DNA of 64,000 nucleotides from Streptomyces sp. ALI-76-A (GTDB lineage Bacteria; Actinomycetota; Actinomycetes; Streptomycetales; Streptomycetaceae): NCBI RefSeq assembly GCF_030287445.1, contig NZ_JASVWB010000004.1, positions 186,001-250,000 on the forward strand, in the 5' to 3' direction. Shown here one piece after another: positions 35,940 to 43,851 of the stretch; the stretch's first letter is position 1; each line of letters starts with the position of its first letter. The position numbers and the translations under genes are program-made. The notes beneath the pieces are model-generated. The model did no database searches. It saw only the letters and a list, made by a program, of their open reading frames with translations, and was not told the DNA's origin.

Positions 35940-37738
35940 CCCGCGACCTCCGACGCCCCGGCGGCCGCACTGTAGGCGCCCTCCAGGTACCGGGCCCGGG
36001 TCAGCGCCCGGGACACCTTGCCGCTGGACGTACGCGGCACGGTCCCCGGGGGCACCAGCACCACGTCGGCGAGCCGCAGCCCGTGCCGGGAGGAGACGGC
36101 CCCGCGTACCGCCCGCACCAGCGCCGGTACGTCGAGTTCGGCCAGGCTGGTGGACCGTCCGTGCTCGGCCACGACCACGACCCGCTCGCCGGCCGGGCCC
36201 GGCACGGAGAACGCGGCGAGCCGGTCGCGGCGCACCGCCGGGTGCGTGTCCTGGACCGTGCCCTCGACGTCCTGCGGGTAGTGGTTGCGCCCGTCGACGA
36301 CGATGAGGTCCTTCAGCCGCCCGGTGACGACCAGCTGCCCGTCCAGCACGGTCCCCAGGTCGCCCGTGCGCAGCCACCCGCCGTGGCCGTCCGTGGCGGC
36401 GGAGCCGTCCGTGGCGGTCCCAGCGGTCCCAGCGGTCCCGGCGGTCCCGGCGCGGAAGACGCGCCGGGTGTCGGCCTCCCGGTTCCAGTAGCCGCGGCCG
36501 ACGTTGGGACCCTGCACCCGGATCTCCCCGATCTCCCCCTCGGACAGCACGGCACCGGTCGCCGGGTCGGTGACGCGCAGGAGCTGGCCCGCGGGGGCGC
36601 CGCAGCCGGCCAGCAGCACCGCCCGGGGGTCGTCGGGCCGGGCGGGCAGCGCCTTGCCCGCGGCCAGGGCGTCCCGGTCGAGCGCGAACCGGCGGAGCGG
36701 CTCACCGGGCCGGGCGGCACTGACGAACACGGTGGCCTCGGCGAGCCCGTACGACGGGCAGTGGGTCTCCGGCGCGAGCCCCTGCTCGGCGAAGGCCTCG
36801 TGGAACCGGTCGGCGGTGCCGGGGCGGACCGGCTCGCTGCCGTTGATCAGCGCGGCGACGCCGTCGAGGCGCAGATCCGCCTTCTGCTCGGCGGTGACGG
36901 CGGAGGAGCAGTAGTCGTAGGCGAAGTTGGGCGCGGCACTGAGCGCGCGCGGATGCGCGGCGAGCAGCCGCAGCCAGCGCACCGGCTGGTGCAGGAACGC
37001 GGCCGGGTCCATGAGCACCGACAGTGTCCCGCGCACGACGGGGGCGGCGATGCTGAGCACCAGCCCCATGTCGTGGTAGAGCGGCAGCCAGCCCACACAG
37101 GTCACCGGGTGCGCGTCGGCGCCGTAGGCCGACAGCGCCTGCCGGGCGTTGGCGACGACGTTGCCGTGGGTGATCTCGACGCCGGCCGGGGCCCGCGTCG
37201 AACCGGAGGTGTACTGGAGGTAGGCGGTCGCCCGCTCGTCCACCGGTACCGGCTGCCAGGTGTCGGCGGCGGAGTCGGGGACGTCGTCCGCGGCGACGAC
37301 CCGTACCGTGTCGCGGTCGCAGAAGTCCCGGACCTCCGCCCGGGCGCGGCTCGTGGTCACCACGACCGTCGGCGCCGCGTCGGCCAGCACGCCCGCCAGC
37401 CGGTCGGCGTGCCCGGGTAGGCTCGGCGGATACAGCGGTACGGCGACCAGGCCGGCCGCCAGCGTCGCCAGGAACCCGGTGACGTACTCCGTGCCCTGCG
37501 GGCACAACAGCGCGACCCGCGCGCCCGGTTCGGCCTCCTCGGCGAGCCGGGCGGCCAGCGCCCGTACGCGCACGTCCAGGCGCCGCCAGGTCAGGGTGCG
37601 GTGCACGCCGCGCGAGTGCGGGGCGGGGTGGTCGACGTAGGTGAACGCCCGGCGGTCGGGGGTGGTCCCGGCCCAGTGCCGCACGAGGTCCGGCAGGGTC
37701 CGGCACGGGGGCGCGAGCGGGGGACGGCGGCTGTCCAT
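35936..37738 (-). CDS. FadD32-like fatty acyl-AMP ligase
   Basis: 600-residue adenylating enzyme that activates a fatty acid with ATP and loads it on an acyl carrier. The AMP-binding motifs are YTSGSTR (176-182), WLPLYHDMGL (217-226), the adenine loop SYGLAEATVF, RTGDLG (457-462) and GRLKDLIVVDGRNHYPQD. The WLPLYHDMGL and YPQD motifs are typical of fatty acyl-AMP ligases rather than CoA ligases. It overlaps the Pks13-like gene by 4 bases, so its acyl-AMP probably goes to ACP1. A low-complexity AGT repeat (about 431-450) lies just before RTGDLG, encoded by the repeat at 36413. Confidence 0.92.
   Translation of the reverse strand: MDSRRPPLAPPCRTLPDLVRHWAGTTPDRRAFTYVDHPAPHSRGVHRTLTWRRLDVRVRALAARLAEEAEPGARVALLCPQGTEYVTGFLATLAAGLVAVPLYPPSLPGHADRLAGVLADAAPTVVVTTSRARAEVRDFCDRDTVRVVAADDVPDSAADTWQPVPVDERATAYLQYTSGSTRAPAGVEITHGNVVANARQALSAYGADAHPVTCVGWLPLYHDMGLVLSIAAPVVRGTLSVLMDPAAFLHQPVRWLRLLAAHPRALSAAPNFAYDYCSSAVTAEQKADLRLDGVAALINGSEPVRPGTADRFHEAFAEQGLAPETHCPSYGLAEATVFVSAARPGEPLRRFALDRDALAAGKALPARPDDPRAVLLAGCGAPAGQLLRVTDPATGAVLSEGEIGEIRVQGPNVGRGYWNREADTRRVFRAGTAGTAGTAGTATDGSAATDGHGGWLRTGDLGTVLDGQLVVTGRLKDLIVVDGRNHYPQDVEGTVQDTHPAVRRDRLAAFSVPGPAGERVVVVAEHGRSTSLAELDVPALVRAVRGAVSSRHGLRLADVVLVPPGTVPRTSSGKVSRALTRARYLEGAYSAAAGASEVAG
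36413..36448 (-). repeat. Four 9-bp repeats inside the ligase gene
   Basis: Four units of (A/G)GCGGTCCC encode repeated Ala-Gly-Thr in the acyl-AMP ligase, next to the hinge between its large and small domains. Copy-number changes would stay in frame. Confidence 0.85.
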
Positions 37739-37819
37739 GGGGGGAGGGGCTCCTCAGGTCGCGGGGAGGTGGCTTGCGGGGGGCGCGGGTCGGGGGCGGT
37801 CCGGTGGGGGCCGGGCGGG

Positions 37820-39397
37820 TCAGAGCGGGATGTTGCCGTGCCGCCGCTGCGGCATCGGGGCGCGTTTGCCGTGCAGGGAGCGCAGGGCGCGGCAGATCTG
37901 GTCACGGGTCTCGCGGGGGGCGATGACGGCGTCCACGTAGCCACGTTCGGCGGCGAGGTAGGGGGTGCCGTAGGTGCTCTCGTAGCCGGCCACGAGCCGT
38001 GCCCGCAGTGCCTCGGGGTCGGCGGCGGCGGCCAGTTCGCGCCGGTGCAGCAGGCTCACGGCGCCCTCGGCGCCCATGACGGCGATCCGGGCGGTGGGCC
38101 AGGCGAGGTTGACGTCGGCGCCCAGGTGCTTGGAGCCCATCACGGCGTACCCGCCGCCGTAGGCCTTGCGCACCACCACGGTGACCTTGGGCACGGTCGC
38201 CTCGGCGTACGCGTACAGCAGTTTGGCGCCGCGGCGGATGATGCCGCCGTGCTCCTGACGGACCCCGGAGAGGTAGCCGGGGACGTCGGCGAAGGTCAGC
38301 AGCGGGATGCCGAACGCGTCGCAGAACCGCACGAACCGCGCGGCCTTCTCGGAGGCGTCGATGTCGAGGACCCCGGCGGAGTGCAGCGGCTGGCTGGCGA
38401 CGACGCCGACCGAGCGGCCCTCGACCCGGGCCAGGGCACAGATGATGTTCGGTGCGAACAGCTCCTGCACGTCGAGGAGTTCGCCGTCGTCGACGACCGC
38501 CCGCAGCACGTCCCGCATGTCGTACGCCTGCCCGAGCCGGTCGGGGACGACCTCGTCGAGCGGCACGGCGTCGTCGGCGGGCAGCGCGGGCGCGTACTCC
38601 GGAGGCCGCTCCAGGTTGTTGGCCGGCAGGTAGGACAGCAGGTCGCGGACGGTGTCGAGGGCCTCCTCCTCGTCGGCGGCGAGGAAGTGGGCGTTGCCGT
38701 TGACGGAGTTGCTGGTGTGCGCGCCGCCCAGTTCCTCGGCGGTGGTGCGTTCGCCGGTGACCGTCTCGATCACGTCGGGGCCGGTGACGAACATGTGCGA
38801 GGCGCCGTCCACCATCACCGTGAAGTCGGTGATCGCCGGCGAGTAGGCGGCCCCGCCCGCGCACGGGCCCAGCACCACCGAGATCTGCGGGATCACCCCG
38901 GACGCCTGCACGTTGCGGCGGACCAGTTCGGCGTACAGGGCGAGCGAGGTGACGCCCTCCTGGATGCGCGCGCCGCCGCCGTCGTTGAGCCCGATCACCG
39001 GGCAGCCGGTCTTGAGGGCGAGGTCCATGAGGGCGAGGGTCTTCTCGCCGAACGCCTCGCCCATGCTGCCGCCGAAGACGGTGGAGTCCTGCGCGAACAC
39101 GCAGACGGGGCGGCCGTCGACGGTGCCGGTCCCGGTGACCACCCCGTCGCCGTAGGGCCGGCGGGCCCCGTCCCCGGCGAAGCGGGCCCGGACGAACAGT
39201 CCCGTCTCGGTGAACGTGCCGGGGTCCAGCAGCCGTTCGATCCGCTCCCGGGCGCTGAACTCCCCCCGTCTTCTCGGCCCGCCCGGGGCCACCGCTCCCG
39301 CCCGGCGCCGTTCCAGGTCGGCGATCCGGTCGGCGGTGCGGTCGGGTACTGACTGCGCGGTCTGTCGTGCCTCGGACGTTGTCGCCTCAGTCGTCAC
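37820..39397 (-). CDS. Acyl-CoA carboxylase beta subunit (AccD4/PccB type)
   Basis: 525-residue carboxyltransferase subunit of a biotin-dependent acyl-CoA carboxylase. It has the crotonase-like halves with the acyl-CoA oxyanion segments LNDGGGARIQEG, GPCAGGAAYSPAITDF in the N-half, and PGYLSGVRQEHGGIIRRGAKLLYAYAEA, KAYGGGYAVMGSKHLG in the C-half. GGAGGT lies 4 bases before GTG 39397. As first gene of the operon it likely makes the carboxyacyl-CoA extender for the Pks13-like AT, needing a biotinylated alpha subunit encoded elsewhere. Propionyl-CoA carboxylase is the alternative function. Confidence 0.93.
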   Translation of the reverse strand: MTTEATTSEARQTAQSVPDRTADRIADLERRRAGAVAPGGPRRRGEFSARERIERLLDPGTFTETGLFVRARFAGDGARRPYGDGVVTGTGTVDGRPVCVFAQDSTVFGGSMGEAFGEKTLALMDLALKTGCPVIGLNDGGGARIQEGVTSLALYAELVRRNVQASGVIPQISVVLGPCAGGAAYSPAITDFTVMVDGASHMFVTGPDVIETVTGERTTAEELGGAHTSNSVNGNAHFLAADEEEALDTVRDLLSYLPANNLERPPEYAPALPADDAVPLDEVVPDRLGQAYDMRDVLRAVVDDGELLDVQELFAPNIICALARVEGRSVGVVASQPLHSAGVLDIDASEKAARFVRFCDAFGIPLLTFADVPGYLSGVRQEHGGIIRRGAKLLYAYAEATVPKVTVVVRKAYGGGYAVMGSKHLGADVNLAWPTARIAVMGAEGAVSLLHRRELAAAADPEALRARLVAGYESTYGTPYLAAERGYVDAVIAPRETRDQICRALRSLHGKRAPMPQRRHGNIPL

Positions 39398-39496
39398 AAG
39401 CACCTCCGGAATCGCCTTCGAATATGGCAGCGACAGAGGGGAGGACCGGGCGGATCGGGGTGGCGTTTGCCGGAGGTGAGTGCGCGGAGCCACTGG

Positions 39497-39513
39497 TGTG
39501 TCACAGCGTGACA
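39497..39513. promoter_or_regulatory. Dyad matching the TetR operator at 20044
   Basis: TGTGTCACAGCGTGACA contains the perfect inverted half-sites TGTCAC and GTGACA around AGC. Its first 16 bases differ from TGTGTCACAGTGTAAC at 20044-20059 only at two positions. It lies about 100 bp upstream of the accD operon. Confidence 0.6.
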
Positions 39514-39637
39514 AGGGACGGGAAACTCTGATACGCCATGATCATGACAACGATCGGCGGGGGCCGGTGCTTGGGCGCCGCCCCGTCCTGGCGGCACGCG
39601 ACGGCCGCCCGCCCGCCTGGGTAGGCCGATCCGCGAA

Positions 39638-39659
39638 TCATGAGTACGCGTACTCATGA
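39638..39659. promoter_or_regulatory. Perfect 22-bp palindrome
   Basis: The 22 bases are exactly self-complementary, with half-site TCATGAGTACG. It stops abruptly at both ends (next bases A and A do not pair). It is lower in GC than its surroundings and lies 57 bp before the lipoprotein start, so it is a likely operator for a dimeric regulator. Neither gene beside it encodes an obvious regulator. Confidence 0.75.
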
Positions 39660-39715
39660 ATGATCCACCGGCTTCCCGCAGGCTGGTCCCACAAGCCACT
39701 CAGGGGGAGTCAACT

Positions 39716-40036
39716 GTGCGTGACAACGAGCGAGTTCACCGGATGTCCGCCGCGATGCGGCCCGTATGGGCCCTGGCGCTGGCCGCCGCGAGCGCCGCGC
39801 TGCTGGTCGGCTGCTCGACCGAGGACGCGAGCTGCGGAGGCGGAGAGTACCCGGTCCTGGCGGTGGGCAGCACCGGCAGCGCGTGCGTGTCCGACGGCGA
39901 GGAGCCGCCCAAGGGGTACGTCCGCTACCCCGAGGGCAAGGTCCCCGAGCACGTCGGCGACAAGTGGGACACCTACTGGAACACCCACACCGTCGACGAG
40001 AACGGCAAGATCATCAAGGCGCCCGACGCCGAGTGA
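39716..40036 (+). CDS. Small lipoprotein, SCO0607-like
   Basis: 106-residue lipoprotein: a short basic start, hydrophobic segment (WALALAAASAALLVGCS) and a lipobox LVGC, so the cysteine is lipidated and the chain held at the membrane. The mature part has two more cysteines (ASCGGGEYP, SACVSDGEE) and ends YWNTHTVDENGK. It resembles the SCO0607-type lipoproteins of streptomycetes, of unknown function. GTG 39716 follows GGGGGA. The next gene is convergent. Confidence 0.85.
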   Translation: MRDNERVHRMSAAMRPVWALALAAASAALLVGCSTEDASCGGGEYPVLAVGSTGSACVSDGEEPPKGYVRYPEGKVPEHVGDKWDTYWNTHTVDENGKIIKAPDAE

Positions 40037-40085
40037 GGTGTCCTGACGGGTGCCGCACGACCTGACGGGGCCGCACGACGCGGCG

Positions 40086-41981
40086 CTATCCCGCCTCGTG
40101 CGACACCCGCACCGGATCGAACGCGATCCGCGTCCGCGCCCCGCCACCGGCCCACACGACCTCGACCTCGGCGCCCTCGACGGCCACGGACGTGACCGCC
40201 TCGCCCGGACCGTCCGTCACCGCCTCGCCGGTCAACGTCGCGAGACCGACGTGCACCGTGGTGCCCCCGGCCCGGCCCACCAGCCTCGGCACCCGCGCCC
40301 AGCGCGTGTACGCGGTGCCCTGCGGCGCGCGGGCCGGTTCGGCGGACCCGCTCCAGCCGTGCAGACCGTGCAACGCCGAGACCAGGTCCTCCTCGGGCCC
40401 GGTGGCCCACCCGGTCTGCGTCACCCGGGCGCCGGCCGGAGCCCCGACCACCCGGTGCACCCGCAGCTCGTACCGCCCGTGCGCCACCGTCACGCTCTCC
40501 ACCCGCAGCCCCGGCACCATCGGCGGCCCGCCGGTGAAGACCGGCCGGTGCCACGACGCCGCCCAGCCCCAGCCGTCGCCGTGTCCCGCGCCGAGCGGGT
40601 GGATCCGCCGCCGTACGCTGCGCCGCCCGTCCACCTCCACGGACAGGTGGTTGTCGGCCACGTTCCCAGCCGCGGTCGGCCCGGTCCGGGTCGAGTACGC
40701 CTGGCGCCCGTAGTGCGGATCGTCGCCCTCCGGTGCCTCCCCCTCGTGCGGGCGCACATGGTCGCTGCCGTGGTTGTGCAGCCGTACGATCCCGTCGGCC
40801 CGCGTCGCCTGCACCAGCAGCCCCGGCGCCGGCAGGGACAGCACCCGGTCGGCCTCCTCGACCGGCGCCGCCTCCTCCCGGGACGTCCACAGCGGATGGC
40901 CGGCGGGCGCCAGCAGCGAAACGAACGCCTTCGACGCCCAGTACGGGGACGCCGGGCCCGAGTAGGACTGGAGCGTCGCCTCGTGCGGGCCGTACCAGCC
41001 CAGACTCAGCAGTCCGTCACCGGTCAGCGCCCCGCGCTCCAGGAAGTAGCGCAGGCTGCCGCTCGCCAGCCGCCGGGAGGTGCCGGGGGACAGCGGCGTG
41101 TCCCCGGTCAGGGCGCCCAGGCCCACGGCCGCCGAGGCGGCGAACCGGTACGACAGGGACCGGCCGAAGTGCAGCGGCGCCCCGTCCGCGCCGAACGTCA
41201 GCGCGAAGCCGTCGAGGTGGGCGCGCAGCCGGGGACCGTAGCGGGCGGCGAGTTCGGTGTCGCCGCCGAGGTGCGCGTCGAGCACCGGGTACAGGTGCAG
41301 GGCCCAGCCGTTGTAGTGGTCGAAGGCGCGTCCGTCGCCGTCGGCGTACCAGCCGTCGCCCCGGTACCACGTCTCCATCAGCTCCAGCGCGCGCTCCCGC
41401 ACGGCCGCGGTCTGTGCGTCGCCACGGCCCACGGACTCCAGGAAACCGGCCACCGTGAAGGGGAACAGGTACCAGTTGTTCGGCGCGGGCGTGTGCCGCA
41501 GCGCCCCGCGCAGCCACTCCTCGGCCCGGTCCCGTACGCCGTCGTCGAGGTGCTTCCACAGCCAGGGCGCCGTCAGCCGCAGCCCGAGCGCGACCGACGC
41601 CGACTCGACCATCGGCTGGCCCTGCACGTCGTGATCGAGGATCAGCGGCCAGGACTCGGCGTCGTCCCGTCCCGGGGTGCGGGTGCCCGCGGTGAGGCCG
41701 CGCGCGTAGCGGTCGAGCCAGCCGTGCGGATCGTCCCCGCCGGCACCCGCCACCCGGAACGCGGCGGCGAGGAACGTCCGCGCGTACCCCTCCAGTCCGT
41801 CGGAGCGCACACCTGAACGCGAGGGCCGGCCGGGCAGGTCGAGCAGCGCGCCGCCGGGCGTGGCCCAGCGCCACGCCGCCGTCAGGAGCCCGTCCGCCAC
41901 CGCTTCCCAGTGCGCCCGGGTGTAGCCGGTGTACGGGCTCGACTCGCGGTCGTCCACGGGCAGTTCGAACGGGATGCTCAT
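40086..41981 (-). CDS. DUF2264 protein, (alpha/alpha)6-barrel-like
   Basis: 631-residue cytoplasmic protein. Its N-terminal half (RAHWEAVADGLLTAAW, YARTFLAAAFR, NNWYLFPFTVAGFLE, FDHYNGWALHLYPVLDA) is the DUF2264 pattern, a predicted alpha/alpha toroid like that of unsaturated-glycan hydrolases, and the C-terminus is beta-rich. Some DUF2264 proteins are reported as beta-glucuronidase-like glycosidases. ATG 41981 overlaps the dehydrogenase stop (ATGA). As last gene of the importer operon it probably acts on the imported oligosaccharide. Confidence 0.88.
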   Translation of the reverse strand: MSIPFELPVDDRESSPYTGYTRAHWEAVADGLLTAAWRWATPGGALLDLPGRPSRSGVRSDGLEGYARTFLAAAFRVAGAGGDDPHGWLDRYARGLTAGTRTPGRDDAESWPLILDHDVQGQPMVESASVALGLRLTAPWLWKHLDDGVRDRAEEWLRGALRHTPAPNNWYLFPFTVAGFLESVGRGDAQTAAVRERALELMETWYRGDGWYADGDGRAFDHYNGWALHLYPVLDAHLGGDTELAARYGPRLRAHLDGFALTFGADGAPLHFGRSLSYRFAASAAVGLGALTGDTPLSPGTSRRLASGSLRYFLERGALTGDGLLSLGWYGPHEATLQSYSGPASPYWASKAFVSLLAPAGHPLWTSREEAAPVEEADRVLSLPAPGLLVQATRADGIVRLHNHGSDHVRPHEGEAPEGDDPHYGRQAYSTRTGPTAAGNVADNHLSVEVDGRRSVRRRIHPLGAGHGDGWGWAASWHRPVFTGGPPMVPGLRVESVTVAHGRYELRVHRVVGAPAGARVTQTGWATGPEEDLVSALHGLHGWSGSAEPARAPQGTAYTRWARVPRLVGRAGGTTVHVGLATLTGEAVTDGPGEAVTSVAVEGAEVEVVWAGGGARTRIAFDPVRVSHEAG

Positions 41982-42991
41982 GCCAGGTACGCCAGCCTTT
42001 CGCGTCGTACGGGATGCAGGAACCCGGCGCCGGAGGCCCAGCGCGCGGTCTCGGCCACGGCGTGGTCGGCCAGCCGGCGCCACTCGTTGCCCTCGGATCC
42101 GGCGAGGTGGGGAGTGATGAGCGCGTTGTCGCAGGACCACAACGGGTGCTCGGGCGGGAGCACTTCGGGGTCGGTGACGTCCAGGACGGCCCGGATGCGA
42201 CTGTCCTGGACGGCGTCGGTGAGCGCCTCCTGGTCGACCACCGCACCGCGCGCGGTGTTGATCAGCACGGCGTCGGCGGGCATCGAGTCGATCAGCGCAC
42301 GGCTGACCAGTCCACGGGTCGCGGGCAGCAGCGGCGTGTGCACGCTGACGGTGTCGCAGCGGGCGAACAGCTCCGCCAACTCCACGCGCCGAACGCCGAG
42401 TCCGGCCGCGTCGGCGGCGGAGACGTACGGGTCGTACAGCAGGACGTCGACGTCGTGCGGGCGCAGCAGCTCGATCACCCGGCGGCCGACGAGCGAGGCC
42501 GAGAGGATGCCCACGGTGCGGCGGTAGTTGCCGACGGCGCGCGGAGTGCCCAGCCAGTCCCCGCGCCGCCGGGAGGCACGGTAGTCGCGGGCCCGCTCCA
42601 GGACGTGCTTGCCGGTGAGCAGGATCATGGCGAGGGTGTACTCGGCGACCGGCACGGCGTTGGCCGCGGCGGCGGAGCACACCTCGATGCCGCGCTCCCA
42701 GCAGGCGTCGGTGACATGGCCGCGCACGCTGCCCGCGGTGTGCACCACCGCCCGCAGCCGGGGCGCGGCCCGCAGCGCCGCCGCGTCCAGCGGCGGGCAG
42801 CCCCAGCCGGTGACCAGCAGGTCGACGTCGGCGAGCACGTCACGGGCGCGCGGTGTGGTCAGGTCATCCAGGGCCGGGAGCGGGGCGAGGTCGCAGATCC
42901 GGCCGAGGGCGTCCAGGGACTCGGGATCGAGGACGGCCCGGGCGGCCTCCTGGGACATGGCCACTGCCGCACGCGGCCGGAACGCGGTCAC
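41978..42991 (-). CDS. D-2-hydroxyacid dehydrogenase, NAD-dependent
   Basis: 337-residue dehydrogenase with the D-isomer-specific fold: CSAAAANAVPVAEYTLAMIL, the Rossmann segment VGILSASLVGRRVIELL with an acidic D later in LLYDPY, HTPLLPATRGL, INTARGAVVDQEAL (catalytic Arg), DVTDPEVLPPEHPLW (Glu) and ITPHLAGSEGNE (His). The glycine-rich motif is atypical (first Gly only). GTG 42991 overlaps the permease stop (GTGA). It sits between transport genes and the DUF2264 gene and probably reduces or oxidises a sugar-acid intermediate. Confidence 0.9.
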   Translation of the reverse strand: MTAFRPRAAVAMSQEAARAVLDPESLDALGRICDLAPLPALDDLTTPRARDVLADVDLLVTGWGCPPLDAAALRAAPRLRAVVHTAGSVRGHVTDACWERGIEVCSAAAANAVPVAEYTLAMILLTGKHVLERARDYRASRRRGDWLGTPRAVGNYRRTVGILSASLVGRRVIELLRPHDVDVLLYDPYVSAADAAGLGVRRVELAELFARCDTVSVHTPLLPATRGLVSRALIDSMPADAVLINTARGAVVDQEALTDAVQDSRIRAVLDVTDPEVLPPEHPLWSCDNALITPHLAGSEGNEWRRLADHAVAETARWASGAGFLHPVRRERLAYLA

Positions 42992-43851
42992 TTGACGGCT
43001 CCGGCGGTCAGACCGCCCCGCCAGAAACGCTGGAGCAGGACGAAGGCGAGGATCAGCGGCAGCACGGCGAGCAGCGAACCCATGATCACGACGGGATAGT
43101 ACTCCGGCGACACGGACGCCGAGCTGTTCCACTGGTACAGGCCGAGGCTCACGGGATACAGGTCCTGGTCGGACAGCATCACCATGGGCAGGAAGAAGTT
43201 GTTCCAGATCGCCGTGAGCTGAAACAGGAACACGGTCACCAGCCCGGGCCCGAGCATCCGCAGCGCCACCCGCGCATAGGCGGTCAGCTCGCCCGCGCCG
43301 TCCATGCGCGCCGCCTCCAGCACCTCGTCGGGCACGTACCCCTGGCTGAAGATCCGGCCCAGGTAGACACCGAACGGGTTGAACAGGACGGGGATGAACA
43401 CCGCCCAGAAGGTGTTGACCAGCCCGGCCTCCGACGCCATCAGGTACAACGGCAGCGCCAGTACCGTCTGCGGCACCATGACCGCCGCGAGGACCAGACC
43501 GAACAGCTTCTCCTTGTGCCGGAAGCGGTACTTGTCGAAGGCGTACCCGCAGGCGACGCTCACCAGCGCGCCGATTCCGGCCCCGAGTACCGCGTACAGC
43601 AGGCTGTTGGCGTACCAGCGCCCGTACAGGCCGCCGTCCATGGCGAACAGGTCGCGCAGGTTCTGCGCGAAGGAGAAGTCGCCCAGCGACAGCAGGTCGC
43701 TGCCGAACAGCGCGTCCCGGCCCTTGGACGCGGCGAGCACCAGCCACAGCACCGGCAGCAGGGTGTAGAGGACGGAGAGCGCGACCACGGCGTTGACCGT
43801 CGTACGGCCGAGCAGTCGCGGACGCGGCAGGGTGCTGTCGGTGGCGCTCAT
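42988..43851 (-). CDS. Sugar ABC transporter permease, MalG type
   Basis: 287-residue inner-membrane permease with six segments and the EAA loop EAARMDGAGE. It pairs with the MalF-type permease whose stop overlaps its ATG at 43851 (ATGA). The N-terminus is short and the C-terminus ends LQRFWRGGLTAGAVK, typical of CUT1 MalG proteins. No ATPase gene is in the operon. Confidence 0.93.
   Translation of the reverse strand: MSATDSTLPRPRLLGRTTVNAVVALSVLYTLLPVLWLVLAASKGRDALFGSDLLSLGDFSFAQNLRDLFAMDGGLYGRWYANSLLYAVLGAGIGALVSVACGYAFDKYRFRHKEKLFGLVLAAVMVPQTVLALPLYLMASEAGLVNTFWAVFIPVLFNPFGVYLGRIFSQGYVPDEVLEAARMDGAGELTAYARVALRMLGPGLVTVFLFQLTAIWNNFFLPMVMLSDQDLYPVSLGLYQWNSSASVSPEYYPVVIMGSLLAVLPLILAFVLLQRFWRGGLTAGAVK

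Larger units (their letters stand above)
39398..39715. promoter_or_regulatory. Divergent control region of the accD operon and lipoprotein gene
   Basis: 318 bp without a gene. It contains, from left, the TetR-like dyad 39497-39513 and the perfect palindrome 39638-39659. The region between them shows no coding bias. The dyad is about 100 bp upstream of the accD GTG and the palindrome 57 bp upstream of the lipoprotein GTG, placing one site near each promoter. Confidence 0.7.

Noticed and set aside
31899..35975. 1358-codon open frame on the plus strand
   Set aside because: It is the mirror of the Pks13-like gene; the protein is Arg/Gly/Pro-rich with no domain, while the minus frame has all catalytic motifs.
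36413..36448. Possible short CRISPR-like or mobile repeats
   Set aside because: The 9-base units lie in frame in the acyl-AMP ligase and encode a linker.
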